NCBI RefSeq assembly: GCF_001591025.1
Contig: NZ_BCTZ01000020.1
Span: forward strand, 1 to 64,000
Direction of reading: 5' to 3'
DNA length: 64,000 nt
DNA from: Sphingomonas soli NBRC 100801
GTDB lineage: Bacteria; Pseudomonadota; Alphaproteobacteria; Sphingomonadales; Sphingomonadaceae
The first letter of the stretch is position 1; the number at the start of each line of letters is the position of its first letter. The position numbers and the translations under genes are program-made. The notes below the pieces were generated by a model. It had not been told where the DNA came from. It did not search any database and worked only from the letters and a program-made list of their open reading frames with translations. Of this stretch, positions 1 to 8,110 are shown piece by piece.

Positions 1-864
1 AATCGATTTGGCGTGATCCGAAAGCGCTTCGCTGGTGCTGACTGCGGCACCCGCCTGCCCCGATGCGCGCGTCGCAATTTCCGCCGCGGCCTCGACTTCC
101 TGGCGAGCATCCTCGATCGCCCGGATCAGGCCCGCTGCGGTCTGCGCCGCTTCGCGCATCGCGACGGCGGACTGCTCGGCCGCGGCGGCGACTTCGCTCG
201 CCTTGCCCAGCATGCCGCGAGCGGAAGCCGAGGTGTGGACCGCCTGCACCCGCAGCGCATCGCCCTCGCGCGATGCACGCTCGACGGTGGCGCCGATCGA
301 GTCGCGGAAATCGGCGGTGAGCAGGTCGCGCGCGGTCTGCGCGCTATACTCGCGGTACATGTTATAGATCTCGACCGTGATATCGCCTTCAAGCGCGGAC
401 AGCCGCATCAGCGTGTCGATCAGCGTGGGCAACCTGGGATCGTCGGTGCCCAGACGGCGCATCAGCACCTCAAGCGCGGCGCGGTCGCTCGCGCTGATCA
501 TCGACAGCAGCGCCATCGGCGGCACGCTCTTGGCATAGGCCGCAGCGACCGATCTCTCGATCGACTCGATCCAGGCCGTGCCCGAAGTGTCGAGGAAGCG
601 ATTCTTGAGGAAAACCGCGCCCACATCGATCATCTTCTGGGTGTCGTCGGGTGCCCAATTGCTTTCATCGGCGAAGCAGCGCAGCCATTGCTGCCAGTAA
701 GCCTCTGAAACCGCGTGAATCTCCGGCTCCAGAATGTTCCACGCCTCGCGGCTGCTGGCAATCAGCGATCCTTCGAAATCAAAGATTCGCAGCCGCGACC
801 GAACGTCGATGCGGGCGGTCATCGCGCCGGGCGCCGGGCTGGTATTGGAAGCGCTATTCGTCAC
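1..864 (-). CDS. Globin-sensor-like methyl-accepting chemotaxis protein (partial)
   Basis: This is the N-terminal 288 codons of a minus-strand gene that runs off the left edge. The probable start is GTG at 864-862, six bases after an AAGGGG Shine-Dalgarno; the first in-frame ATG is residue 15. Residues about 20-180 look like a protoglobin/globin-coupled-sensor fold (short helices, IHAVSEAYWQQW around residue 50). Residues from about 185 become a long alanine-rich helix (GKASEVAAAAEQSAVAMREA) typical of a soluble MCP linker and signalling region. No transmembrane segment is seen, so a cytoplasmic receptor is expected. The F-helix region (residues 101-120) has no histidine, so the usual proximal haem ligand is missing. 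The family call is firm; the ligand is unknown. The conserved MCP hairpin tip would lie outside the window. Confidence 0.8.
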   Translation of the reverse strand, partial: MTNSASNTSPAPGAMTARIDVRSRLRIFDFEGSLIASSREAWNILEPEIHAVSEAYWQQWLRCFADESNWAPDDTQKMIDVGAVFLKNRFLDTSGTAWIESIERSVAAAYAKSVPPMALLSMISASDRAALEVLMRRLGTDDPRLPTLIDTLMRLSALEGDITVEIYNMYREYSAQTARDLLTADFRDSIGATVERASREGDALRVQAVHTSASARGMLGKASEVAAAAEQSAVAMREAAQTAAGLIRAIEDARQEVEAAAEIATRASGQAGAAVSTSEALSDHAKSI

Positions 865-929
865 TGGTGTCCCCTTCGCACGAGCGGCAAACCACTCGAT
901 CCGTTGCGGAAAGCTATGCGCCGAACTGG

Positions 930-944
930 TTAAGACGCGGTTAG
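930..944 (-). promoter_or_regulatory. CtrA-box-like site between the chemotaxis gene and sdhC
   Basis: Read on the minus strand the site is CTAA-N7-TTAAC, one mismatch from the alphaproteobacterial CtrA consensus TTAA-N7-TTAAC. It lies 66 bp upstream of the chemotaxis receptor start and 86 bp upstream of sdhC. CtrA commonly controls motility genes in this class, so the receptor is the likelier target. This is a motif match only. Confidence 0.3.
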
Positions 945-1029
945 CCAAAGCGCGTTGGCGAGCATCCCGGCTTGCATCCATCGAGCGCGTGACTAAGGAA
1001 GCGGCAACACGCCCGAAAGGAACGCCGTT

Positions 1030-1443
1030 TTGGCCGATATCCGAAACCCATCGCGACCCTTGTCGCCGCACCTCACCATCTGGAAGTGGGGGCCTGGAAT
1101 GGCCGTCTCGATCCTCCACCGCGCCACCGGCAGCGGCATGGCGACTCTGGGAACGATCCTCTTCGTCTGGTGGCTGGTGGCGCTCGCGTCCGGCCCGGCT
1201 TCGTATGAAGCGTTCCTGTCGTGGTTCACCGGTTCCTGGGCGCCGCTCGGCTATATCGTCGGCGTAGGGATGAGCTGGGCATTCTTTCAACACATGGCAT
1301 CGGGCGTGCGCCACCTGTTCCTCGATCAGGGCACGAATTTCGAGCTGAAGGGCAACAAGCGCACCGCAGTCTCGACCTTCATCGTCTCGGCCATCGCCAC
1401 GGCAGCCTTCTGGATCTGGATTCTGGAGAAGAGCAATGGGTAA
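1030..1443 (+). CDS. sdhC: Succinate dehydrogenase, cytochrome b556 subunit
   Basis: This is a 137-aa membrane anchor of complex II. It carries the family signature RPLSPHLTIWKW at residues 8-19 and a second motif, ILHRATGSG (from about residue 29), near the quinone site. HMASGVRHLFLD (about residues 88-99) supplies the candidate haem b histidines. Three hydrophobic segments are visible at about 34-56, 70-88 and 115-133. The start is TTG at 1030, because it aligns the N-terminus with the family and follows a GAAAGGAA ribosome-binding site; there is no nearby ATG. The stop overlaps the sdhD start by 8 bases, so the two subunits are translationally coupled. It is the first gene of the sdhCDA unit and its length is normal for the family. 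Confidence 0.95.
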   Translation: MADIRNPSRPLSPHLTIWKWGPGMAVSILHRATGSGMATLGTILFVWWLVALASGPASYEAFLSWFTGSWAPLGYIVGVGMSWAFFQHMASGVRHLFLDQGTNFELKGNKRTAVSTFIVSAIATAAFWIWILEKSNG

Positions 1444-1822
1444 CGGCACCAGCATCGGTCGCGTGCGCGGGCTCGGCTCAGCGCATGAAGGCACGCATCA
1501 TTGGTGGCACCAGCGGCTGACCGCAGGATCGAACCTGATCCTCGTCCTCTGGTTCGTGCTGAGCATCGCGCTGCTCCCCGCTTATGATTGGGAGACGATT
1601 CACGCATGGGTCTCGCAGACCAGCGTCGCGGTTCCGCTGATCCTGCTCATCGTCTCGACCTTCTATCACTTCCGCCTGGGCCTCCAGGTGGTGATCGAGG
1701 ACTATCAGCATGACGAGACTCGCATCGTCGCGTTGGTCGCCCTGAATTTCTTCACCCTCGCCGCCTCCGCGACCGCGATCTTCGCGGTGCTCAAGACTGC
1801 GTTCACTGCCGGAGCGATCTAA
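1436..1822 (+). CDS. sdhD: Succinate dehydrogenase, hydrophobic membrane anchor subunit
   Basis: This is a 128-aa second membrane anchor of complex II. Three hydrophobic helices are visible, at about 32-49, 62-80 and 98-122. The conserved [13 protein letters not shown] segment (about 78-90) follows the second helix and matches the SdhD family motif containing a haem or quinone-site histidine and an acidic-aromatic pair. The N-terminus [19 protein letters not shown] is also typical of alphaproteobacterial SdhD. Its ATG lies inside the end of sdhC (8-base overlap), and its TAA shares one base with the sdhA ATG, so sdhC, sdhD and sdhA form one tightly coupled operon. Confidence 0.95.
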   Translation: MGNGTSIGRVRGLGSAHEGTHHWWHQRLTAGSNLILVLWFVLSIALLPAYDWETIHAWVSQTSVAVPLILLIVSTFYHFRLGLQVVIEDYQHDETRIVALVALNFFTLAASATAIFAVLKTAFTAGAI

Positions 1823-3627
1823 TGGCCACGGCCGCTTACAAGATTATCGATCATACCTATGACGCCGTAATCGTCGGCGCGGGCGGCTCCGGCCTGCGCG
1901 CCACGATGGGTTGCGCCGAAGCGGGCCTCAAGACCGCGTGCATCACCAAGGTTTTCCCGACCCGGAGCCATACGGTGGCGGCACAGGGCGGTATCGCCGC
2001 CTCGCTCGGCAACAACACGCCGGACCATTGGTCGTGGCACATGTACGATACCGTCAAGGGTTCCGACTGGCTCGGCGATCAGGACGCGATCGAGTACATG
2101 GTCCGCGAAGCTCCCGCAGCGGTCTATGAGCTCGAGCATGCCGGCGTGCCATTCAGCCGCAACGAGAACGGCACCATCTATCAGCGCCCGTTCGGCGGCC
2201 ATATGCAGAATATGGGCGAAGGCCCCCCCGTACAGCGCACCTGCGCGGCTGCTGACCGTACCGGCCACGCGATGCTCCACGCTCTCTATCAGCAGAGCCT
2301 GAAGTATGACGCGGACTTCTACATCGAGTATTTCGCGCTCGATCTGATCATGGAAAATGGTCAGTGCCGCGGCGTTATCGCGCTGTGCATGGAAGACGGC
2401 TCGATCCATCGCTTCCGCAGCCATGCGGTGGTGCTCGCCACCGGCGGCGGCGGCCGCATCTATCAGTCGGCCACCTCGGCGCACACCTGCACCGGCGACG
2501 GCAACGGCATGGCCCTGCGCGCAGGGATCGCGCTGCAGGACATGGAGTTCGTTCAGTTCCACCCGACCGGCATCTACGGCGCAGGCGTGCTCATCACCGA
2601 AGGTGCACGCGGCGAAGGCGGATACCTGACCAATTCCGAGGGCGAGCGCTTCATGGAGCGCTATGCCCCCTCGGCCAAGGACCTCGCCTCGCGCGACGTC
2701 GTCTCGCGCTCGATGGCGATGGAAATCCGCGAAGGCCGCGGCGTGGGCAAGGAGAAGGATCATATCTTCCTTCACCTCAACCATATCGATCCGAAGATCC
2801 TGGCAGAGCGCCTGCCCGGCATCACCGAGACCGGCAAGGTCTTTGCCGGCGTCGATCTGACCCGCCAGCCGCTACCGGTGGTTCCAACCGTCCATTACAA
2901 TATGGGCGGCGTCCCGACCAATTATCACGGCGAAGTCGTCATCAATAAGGATGGCAACCCGGATACGGTTGTCCCCGGCCTGTTCGCGGTTGGCGAAGCG
3001 GCCTGCGTTTCGGTGCACGGCGCAAACCGCCTTGGCTCCAACTCGCTGATCGACCTGGTGGTGTTCGGCCGTGCGACGGGCCTGCGCCTGAAGGAGATCC
3101 TGAAGCCCGGCACGCCCCACAACGCGTTGCCCGCAAACTCGGAAGAGCTCTCGCTCACGCGTCTCGACTATTTCCGCAACGCCAAGGGCTCCGCGCCGAC
3201 CGCGCAGATCCGCGCGGACATGCAGAAGACGATGCAGCGCAACTGCGCCGTGTTCCGCGACAGCGCGCTGCTGGCCGAAGGCGTCGAGAAGATCGGCAAG
3301 GTCTATCAGAGCTTCCAGGACGTGGGCATCACCGATCGCTCGCTGATCTGGAACACCGATCTGGTAGAGACGCTCGAGCTCGACAATCTGATCAGCCAGG
3401 CTGTCGTCACCATGGAATGCGCCGCCAACCGCAAGGAATCGCGCGGCGCTCACATGCACGAAGACTTCCCGGATCGCGACGACGCGACGTGGATGAAGCA
3501 CACCGTCGCCAACTTCGAAGGCTGGGGCGGCAAGGGCGGCAAGACCCAGATCGATTACCGCCCGGTGCATGATTACACGCTCACCGACGCAATCGAGTAT
3601 ATCAAGCCGAAGAAGCGGGTTTACTGA
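1822..3627 (+). CDS. sdhA: Succinate dehydrogenase flavoprotein subunit
   Basis: This is the 601-aa catalytic subunit of complex II, which oxidises succinate to fumarate on the cytoplasmic face. The FAD dinucleotide fold [10 protein letters not shown] is at residues 18-27. The [11 protein letters not shown] motif places the covalent flavin-binding histidine at residue 50. The active-site segment [21 protein letters not shown] and the C-terminal [11 protein letters not shown] flavin contact are intact. Length and motifs match bacterial SdhA throughout. It overlaps sdhD by one base. The usual next gene, sdhB, is not adjacent: five other genes lie between, and sdhB starts at 8111. Confidence 0.98.
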   Translation: MATAAYKIIDHTYDAVIVGAGGSGLRATMGCAEAGLKTACITKVFPTRSHTVAAQGGIAASLGNNTPDHWSWHMYDTVKGSDWLGDQDAIEYMVREAPAAVYELEHAGVPFSRNENGTIYQRPFGGHMQNMGEGPPVQRTCAAADRTGHAMLHALYQQSLKYDADFYIEYFALDLIMENGQCRGVIALCMEDGSIHRFRSHAVVLATGGGGRIYQSATSAHTCTGDGNGMALRAGIALQDMEFVQFHPTGIYGAGVLITEGARGEGGYLTNSEGERFMERYAPSAKDLASRDVVSRSMAMEIREGRGVGKEKDHIFLHLNHIDPKILAERLPGITETGKVFAGVDLTRQPLPVVPTVHYNMGGVPTNYHGEVVINKDGNPDTVVPGLFAVGEAACVSVHGANRLGSNSLIDLVVFGRATGLRLKEILKPGTPHNALPANSEELSLTRLDYFRNAKGSAPTAQIRADMQKTMQRNCAVFRDSALLAEGVEKIGKVYQSFQDVGITDRSLIWNTDLVETLELDNLISQAVVTMECAANRKESRGAHMHEDFPDRDDATWMKHTVANFEGWGGKGGKTQIDYRPVHDYTLTDAIEYIKPKKRVY

Positions 3628-3661
3628 GGGCGGGCTTGGCCCCGCCGGGGGAGATGGCGTA

Positions 3662-4861
3662 ATGAGATGGGGATTGATCACGTCGTGTCTGGGCGTCGCG
3701 ATCCCCGCTCTAGCCGTACCTATCGCTTTAATATCGGCTCCTCCAGCCTGCGCCGATTCGTGGATGCCACCGTCCACCCAGACATACTTCTCGCGAAATC
3801 AGGCCTGCCGCCTCACCGTCGTTCCGCGCGAGATTGATACCCAGCTCAAATATTTCGAGGACAAGTTGGCCGGCGCGGACAAAGCCGGGCAGCGGCGAGG
3901 CGGCATTCAAGCATCAAACGCCACGCTTGAACGCCGCAGTGCCGACGGCAAATGGACGACGGTATGGACGCGCCTGCTCGTTAACGACGTCGCGCCAGCC
4001 TCTGCCCTAATCAGCGACGATGGCCGTTACGTCGTCACCTTCGACAATTGGCATTCGATCGGATGGGGAGACGATTCCATCGTCATCTACGATGTCGCGG
4101 GAGGCGGTGAGCGCCGGCTTTCGGTGGAGAAGCTGCTGGGCGGACCTTATTTCGAGGCGCTCCCGCATTCGGTCAGTTCCGTGCAATGGAGCAATGACGC
4201 GCGCTTTGAAGGCGGGCAATTGGTGATCGATATCCTGGTGCCGAATGGTGAACCATTTGGGACGCACCAAACCGTCAAACTCATCATCGATCCCGAAACC
4301 GGAAGAGCATCGCGGCGAAACGCCGCTGCATGGCGAAAGGCGCATGCTGCTGCGGGAAGCGTGAACGAAGCGACACGTCGCTACGAAGCAAAGGTTCGTG
4401 CCGACCGCGCTGCGCCGTTGCTCGGCGCAAAGGAAGAGTCCGACTCGCACGACTATCTTCGGGAAGCTTTCTGGCGCGTCGACCCCGACTGGATCAACGC
4501 GTACCCCGCCACCAACGTGCTGCGTTCGCCGAGCGCACCCGACTTTGCCGCTTCGGTTCAGTGGGTGAAAGATGCGCTACGTGAGGAGCATGACGTCATC
4601 ATGTTTGCCGGCATTGATGAAAGCGCACTTCTGACACTGTTAGAGCGTGAGCTTTCCAGCCTTCCGGCCCGATCGCTGGGCACGACCCGAGTGTATGTGG
4701 CCGTATCCTCAGCTGCACGTGCGCGCGTGGAGGCTATGTTCGCCGGTAAAGGTGGCAAGCTGATACTGCTCGACCCGGCCAAGGGAATCCCGCAACGTCC
4801 AGAACGCTTGCCACGATCCGATGGCTCGCTGCCTTCCATATATGACTTTCGCGAGGACTAA
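3662..4861 (+). CDS. Secreted protein of unknown function
   Basis: This is a 399-aa protein that I do not recognise. An N-terminal hydrophobic stretch (residues about 4-31) ends in APPACADSW and looks like a cleavable signal peptide. The start at 3662 follows a GGGGGAGA ribosome-binding site. The mature N-terminal half has repeated beta-rich segments (SDDGRYVVTFDNWHSIGWGD, IVIYDVAGGGERRL, SSVQWSNDARFEGGQL) that resemble one or two blades of a beta-propeller such as WD40 or TolB. The C-terminal half is more helical and charged. The gene lies 34 bp after sdhA on the same strand and may be read from the sdh promoter. No catalytic motif is evident, and a link to complex II is only positional. Confidence 0.75.
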   Translation: MRWGLITSCLGVAIPALAVPIALISAPPACADSWMPPSTQTYFSRNQACRLTVVPREIDTQLKYFEDKLAGADKAGQRRGGIQASNATLERRSADGKWTTVWTRLLVNDVAPASALISDDGRYVVTFDNWHSIGWGDDSIVIYDVAGGGERRLSVEKLLGGPYFEALPHSVSSVQWSNDARFEGGQLVIDILVPNGEPFGTHQTVKLIIDPETGRASRRNAAAWRKAHAAAGSVNEATRRYEAKVRADRAAPLLGAKEESDSHDYLREAFWRVDPDWINAYPATNVLRSPSAPDFAASVQWVKDALREEHDVIMFAGIDESALLTLLERELSSLPARSLGTTRVYVAVSSAARARVEAMFAGKGGKLILLDPAKGIPQRPERLPRSDGSLPSIYDFRED

Positions 4862-4955
4862 AGGTCCCGCAATTGAACGCCCCCGGCCCTCCCGCGCTTG
4901 ACACCACCCAAACACGCGCGAGACTGCGTTAACTAATCCGGGGGGCCGTTTTACC

Positions 4956-5921
4956 ATGCGTAGCCTGTTTGCGTTGCTTGCCGCGTCCCTCCTCGCGCTG
5001 CCCGCTACCGCGCAGGTCGCGCCCGCGGACAAATCGGCGAAGTGGCCTGGCATCGTCACCGGCTACGGCCCGGTTGAAGGCTTTCCAGCCGGTCCCGAGC
5101 TTCAGCGCGGGCGCACCGCAAAATGGATGCTGGAAGACAGCCGTCGCATGAGCAAAGCGCTTGCCGCGCTCGCGCCGCAGCGCAAGGGCGTGGTGGACGC
5201 CTATGTGATCTCGGTGGGACTGGACAGTGACCCGGTGTTTGGCCGCGAAGCGCGTGAAGCGGGCAAGGTGCTGGCGCGCCGTTACGATGCAGCGGGGCGT
5301 ACGCTCGTTCTCGCTGGAAGCGACGGCTCGGGGGCAAGCAATCTGCCCAATGGGAGCCTTACCAGCCTCACCCTCGGCCTCGCCCGCGTCGCCGAATTGA
5401 TGGACAAGAACCAGGACGTGCTGGTGCTCTACACCACCAGCCACGGCGCGAAGGTCGGCATCGCCTATCATGACGGCAATAATGGCTATGGCATCCTTGC
5501 GCCCGAACGGCTCGCCGCCCTGCTGGATGAGCTCGGCATCAAGAATCGCGTGCTGATCCTGTCGGCCTGCTATTCCGGCATCTTCGTGCCCGCTCTGCAA
5601 AGCGATACGACTGCGCTCTTCACCGCTGCATCGTCGGATCGCCCCTCCTTTGGATGCCGGGCGGAGAATGACTGGACTTTCTTCGGCGACGCCATGATCA
5701 ACCGTGCGCTGCGCAAGCCGCTGCCGCTCGACAACGCATCCGCGGAAGCGCGCGCCCTGATCGACGAATGGGAAGGCGGGGCGAGCCTGCCCCCGTCGAA
5801 CCCGCAGGTCAGCATCGGCGGTAAGGTCTCGACCTGGCTGACCCCGCTGGAGGCCCGCATGCCGAAGCTGGCGACCCAACCCGTGGGCGCACCGGCCACC
5901 GACGCACTCAAGGGCGGATAG
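4956..5921 (+). CDS. Secreted C13-family (legumain-like) cysteine peptidase
   Basis: This is a 321-aa protein with a clear signal peptide (residues 1-20, ending ALPATAQ). The mature part has the clan CD (caspase-fold) layout. A hydrophobic beta strand runs into YTTSHGAKVG, giving catalytic His163. A second strand, VLILSACYSG, gives catalytic Cys205. This pairing is typical of Pfam Peptidase_C13, which includes legumains and GPI transamidase; bacterial members are exported and their substrates are mostly unknown. The stop is only 4 bases from the start of the downstream membrane-anchored ClpP-like gene, so the two proteases are probably co-translated. The fold and catalytic pair are well supported; the substrate and any role linked to the surrounding sdh genes are not known. 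Confidence 0.85.
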   Translation: MRSLFALLAASLLALPATAQVAPADKSAKWPGIVTGYGPVEGFPAGPELQRGRTAKWMLEDSRRMSKALAALAPQRKGVVDAYVISVGLDSDPVFGREAREAGKVLARRYDAAGRTLVLAGSDGSGASNLPNGSLTSLTLGLARVAELMDKNQDVLVLYTTSHGAKVGIAYHDGNNGYGILAPERLAALLDELGIKNRVLILSACYSGIFVPALQSDTTALFTAASSDRPSFGCRAENDWTFFGDAMINRALRKPLPLDNASAEARALIDEWEGGASLPPSNPQVSIGGKVSTWLTPLEARMPKLATQPVGAPATDALKGG

Positions 5922-5925
5922 CGCC

Positions 5926-6828
5926 GTGGCCGACCGCCAGGAAACGCTGATCGAGCGGCTGATCCCGGGCGACCTGGAGCATCAGATCCCCGCCGCGGTA
6001 CAAAAGGTCCTCCCGGGCGGTTTTCGCAATCGCCTGGTCCAGCTCTTCCTCGGCGCATTGATTACCTTCGGCTTTGCCTTTGTCGTGCGGCGCATGGTGG
6101 AAAAGCGTGAGGCATTGGCGCGAGGCCGACGCGCAGAACCGATTCCTCCGCCAATTTTGGCGGAACCTCCGCAGCTTGCGCCAGTTGCGCAGGCCATGAC
6201 CGAACCAGTCCCCAGCCTCAGCGCACCCGAGCCCAGCGCCAGCCCTGCCTATTCCAGCGCGCTTTCGGGCCGCGCCACGCGTTATCCTTTGCTCGACAAA
6301 CCGCACATCAACCTCGGTGGCAGCGTCGATCAGGATATGTACCGCAGCTTCCGCGACCAACTCGCGCGCGCGCCGCACGACGGCCCGCTCGTCGTCGCGA
6401 TCTCGACGCTGGGCGGCGATCCAGAGATCGCGCGGCTGATGGGCGACGAACTTCGCCTGATGCGCGAATATAGCGGGCGCGAAATGCTGTTCCTGGGCAA
6501 GGTAGCAGTCTATTCGGCCGGGGCTACCTTCATGGCCAGCTTCCCCGTGGACAAGCGCTTCCTCACGCGTGGATCGCGGCTGATGCTGCACGAGCGCCAG
6601 ATGACGGCGACGGTCGAACTGTCCGGTCCGCTCAGGATGCAGGTCGCAAGCCTCAAGGCAAAGTTGCACGAGATCGAGGAATCGGTGCGCATTGAGGAAG
6701 AAGGCTTCCGCGCGATCGTCACGGGCTCCCGCGTGCCGTTTGAGGAAGTCTGCAAGCGTGCCCCGGCCAACTGGTATATCGAGGCCGAGGAAGCGCGCTC
6801 CCTCGGGCTGGTGCTGGACGTAATCTGA
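5926..6828 (+). CDS. Membrane-anchored ClpP-fold serine protease-like protein
   Basis: This is a 300-aa protein starting at GTG 5926, just after an AAGGGCGG ribosome-binding site. Residues 38-56 form one transmembrane helix, followed by a basic stretch (RRMVEKREALARGRR) and a proline/alanine-rich linker to about residue 115. Residues 125-300 have a ClpP/crotonase fold: ISTLGGDPEIARLM (oxyanion-loop type), GKVAVYSAGATFMA with candidate nucleophile Ser197, and GSRLMLHERQM with candidate His222. By the positive-inside rule the catalytic domain is probably cytoplasmic, which makes it unlike SppA. It is 4 bases downstream of the C13 peptidase gene. The family call is reasonably secure, but the acid residue of the triad and the substrate are not identified. 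Confidence 0.75.
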   Translation: MADRQETLIERLIPGDLEHQIPAAVQKVLPGGFRNRLVQLFLGALITFGFAFVVRRMVEKREALARGRRAEPIPPPILAEPPQLAPVAQAMTEPVPSLSAPEPSASPAYSSALSGRATRYPLLDKPHINLGGSVDQDMYRSFRDQLARAPHDGPLVVAISTLGGDPEIARLMGDELRLMREYSGREMLFLGKVAVYSAGATFMASFPVDKRFLTRGSRLMLHERQMTATVELSGPLRMQVASLKAKLHEIEESVRIEEEGFRAIVTGSRVPFEEVCKRAPANWYIEAEEARSLGLVLDVI

Positions 6829-6850
6829 GCCTGAGGGGGCTTTGTAGCGG

Positions 6851-7594
6851 CTAGGCGGTCGCGCCGCCGTCGATGTCGATCGTCGTACCGGTGATGAAAG
6901 ACGCATCGTCACTCGCGAGGAAGGATGCGACCGCGGCAACCTCGTCCGGGCGGCCATATCGGCCCAACGGAATATTAGGCAGCATGATCTGTGCGAGATC
7001 ACCATCGACCGGGTTCATATCGGTGTTGATCGGGCCGGGCTGGATCACGTTCACCAGAATGCCGCGTGGTGCCAGATCGCGCGCCCATCCACGGGCCAAT
7101 CCCTGTACTGCGGACTTGCTGGCGGCATAGGCGGCCATGCCGGTGAACATGGAAACATCGCCCGCAACGCTGCCGACGATCACGATTCGGCCGCCATCCG
7201 GCAGGTGAGGAACGGCGGCGATCGTGCCCGCAGCCACACCATCGACATTCACCGACTGAACGCGATGGAAATCCTCATAACCGCCCTGATCGACAGGGGT
7301 GCCGCCGAACACACCTGCATTGTGCACCAATATATCGATCCCGCCCAATTCTGCTGCGGCTTCGTCGACGGCGCGCTTGACCGCATCCGGATCAGCCGCG
7401 TCAGCCTGGATCGCCTTCCCCTTCACGCCTTCGGCCTCGATCGCGGCGACACTGGCCGTGGCGGCCTCGCTATTGCCTGCATAGGTTATCACGACATCGG
7501 CACCATCCGCCGCCAGCCGCCTTGCGATCGCGGCGCCGATCCCGCGCGAGCCGCCGGTTACCAAAGCGCGCTTTCCTGAGAGTTTCTTGGGCAT
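6851..7594 (-). CDS. Short-chain dehydrogenase/reductase (SDR)
   Basis: This is a 247-aa classical SDR oxidoreductase. It has the nucleotide-binding motif TGGSRGIG near residue 12, the NAG motif in LVHNAGVFGG, the catalytic serine in IVGSVAG, and the YxxxK pair in YAASKSA. The C-terminal ITGTTIDIDGG is typical of the FabG-like subgroup. The ATG at 7594 is chosen because MPKKLSGKRALVTGG starts right at the fold. It is transcribed divergently from the ArsR-type regulator starting about 7726, and a palindrome at 7672-7694 sits between them. Regulation by that repressor is therefore likely. The substrate cannot be read from sequence; an NADPH-dependent carbonyl reduction is the family norm. Confidence 0.9.
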   Translation of the reverse strand: MPKKLSGKRALVTGGSRGIGAAIARRLAADGADVVITYAGNSEAATASVAAIEAEGVKGKAIQADAADPDAVKRAVDEAAAELGGIDILVHNAGVFGGTPVDQGGYEDFHRVQSVNVDGVAAGTIAAVPHLPDGGRIVIVGSVAGDVSMFTGMAAYAASKSAVQGLARGWARDLAPRGILVNVIQPGPINTDMNPVDGDLAQIMLPNIPLGRYGRPDEVAAVASFLASDDASFITGTTIDIDGGATA

Positions 7595-7671
7595 GGAATC
7601 TAAATCTCCCGTTCCCGCCCAATGCGAATCGCGGGCCGCCGGAACAGGCGAGTATCTGGCCCCTGGCATCT

Positions 7672-7694
7672 ATAGTTCAATGGTTCCGAACTAT
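7672..7694. promoter_or_regulatory. Palindromic operator candidate between SDR and ArsR genes
   Basis: Perfect 7-bp arms ATAGTTC (7672-7678) and GAACTAT (7688-7694) are separated by 9 bases. The site lies in the divergent intergenic region, 78 bp from the SDR start and 32 bp from the preferred regulator start. Its size and position fit autoregulation by the adjacent ArsR-type repressor; binding is inferred. Confidence 0.55.
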
Positions 7695-7725
7695 GGAAAT
7701 GATAAAGCGTTTCTATATGGGGGCC

Positions 7726-8031
7726 ATGGATCGCTTGCTGCACCCGAACCTCAAGGACGTCAGTCTTGCCGCCGCGCTGCACGCGCTCGCGGATCCGCTC
7801 CGCCTGGAAATGATCCAGCGACTCAGCGAAACGGATTGCCTCAGTTCGGGGGCCGCTTGCCCGAACGACACGCCCAAAAGCACGATCTCGAATCATTTTG
7901 CGGTCTTGCGGGCCGCGGGGCTGGTCGAAACAACCGCCGATGGCCGCGAGCGGCGCAACCGGCTTCGGCGCGCCGATTTCGACGCCCGCTTCCCCGGCTT
8001 GCTCGATACTGTGCTCGCCAACCGAAGCTGA
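7726..8031 (+). CDS. ArsR-family winged-helix transcriptional regulator
   Basis: This is a 101-aa regulator if the ATG at 7726 is used. In-frame ATGs at 7693, 7699 and 7717 are alternatives, and none has a convincing ribosome-binding site. The N-terminal DVSLAAALHALADPLRLEMI is the characteristic ArsR dimer/first-helix motif. TPKSTISNHFAVLRAAGLVE is the recognition helix, followed by a basic beta wing (ADGRERRNRLRR). Two cysteines (CLSSGAAC, residues 38 and 45) lie just before the recognition helix and could be a metal or thiol sensor, but this is not a standard arsenic-site spacing. It is divergent from the SDR gene and sits just upstream of sdhB, so readthrough into sdhB is possible. Confidence 0.85.
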   Translation: MDRLLHPNLKDVSLAAALHALADPLRLEMIQRLSETDCLSSGAACPNDTPKSTISNHFAVLRAAGLVETTADGRERRNRLRRADFDARFPGLLDTVLANRS

Positions 8032-8110
8032 GACGCCTTACAGGCTTGCGCTGCGGATGCGAAAGGCATAGCCCGCGCTCGATAACTGGTTGCCACAAGG
8101 ACCGTTGGTA

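Noticed and set aside
1819..2784. A 321-codon antisense frame over sdhA
   Set aside because: It is a shadow of the conserved flavoprotein gene, with no ribosome-binding site or domain.
3629..3646. GGCGGG/CCCGCC hairpin after sdhA, considered as a terminator
   Set aside because: The stem is only 6 bp and no T-tract follows. The next gene starts 16 bases later and is probably cotranscribed.
4898..4903. TTGACA before the C13 peptidase gene, considered as a promoter
   Set aside because: No acceptable -10 hexamer lies at 16-18 bases. The nearest AT-rich hexamer is about 26 bases downstream.
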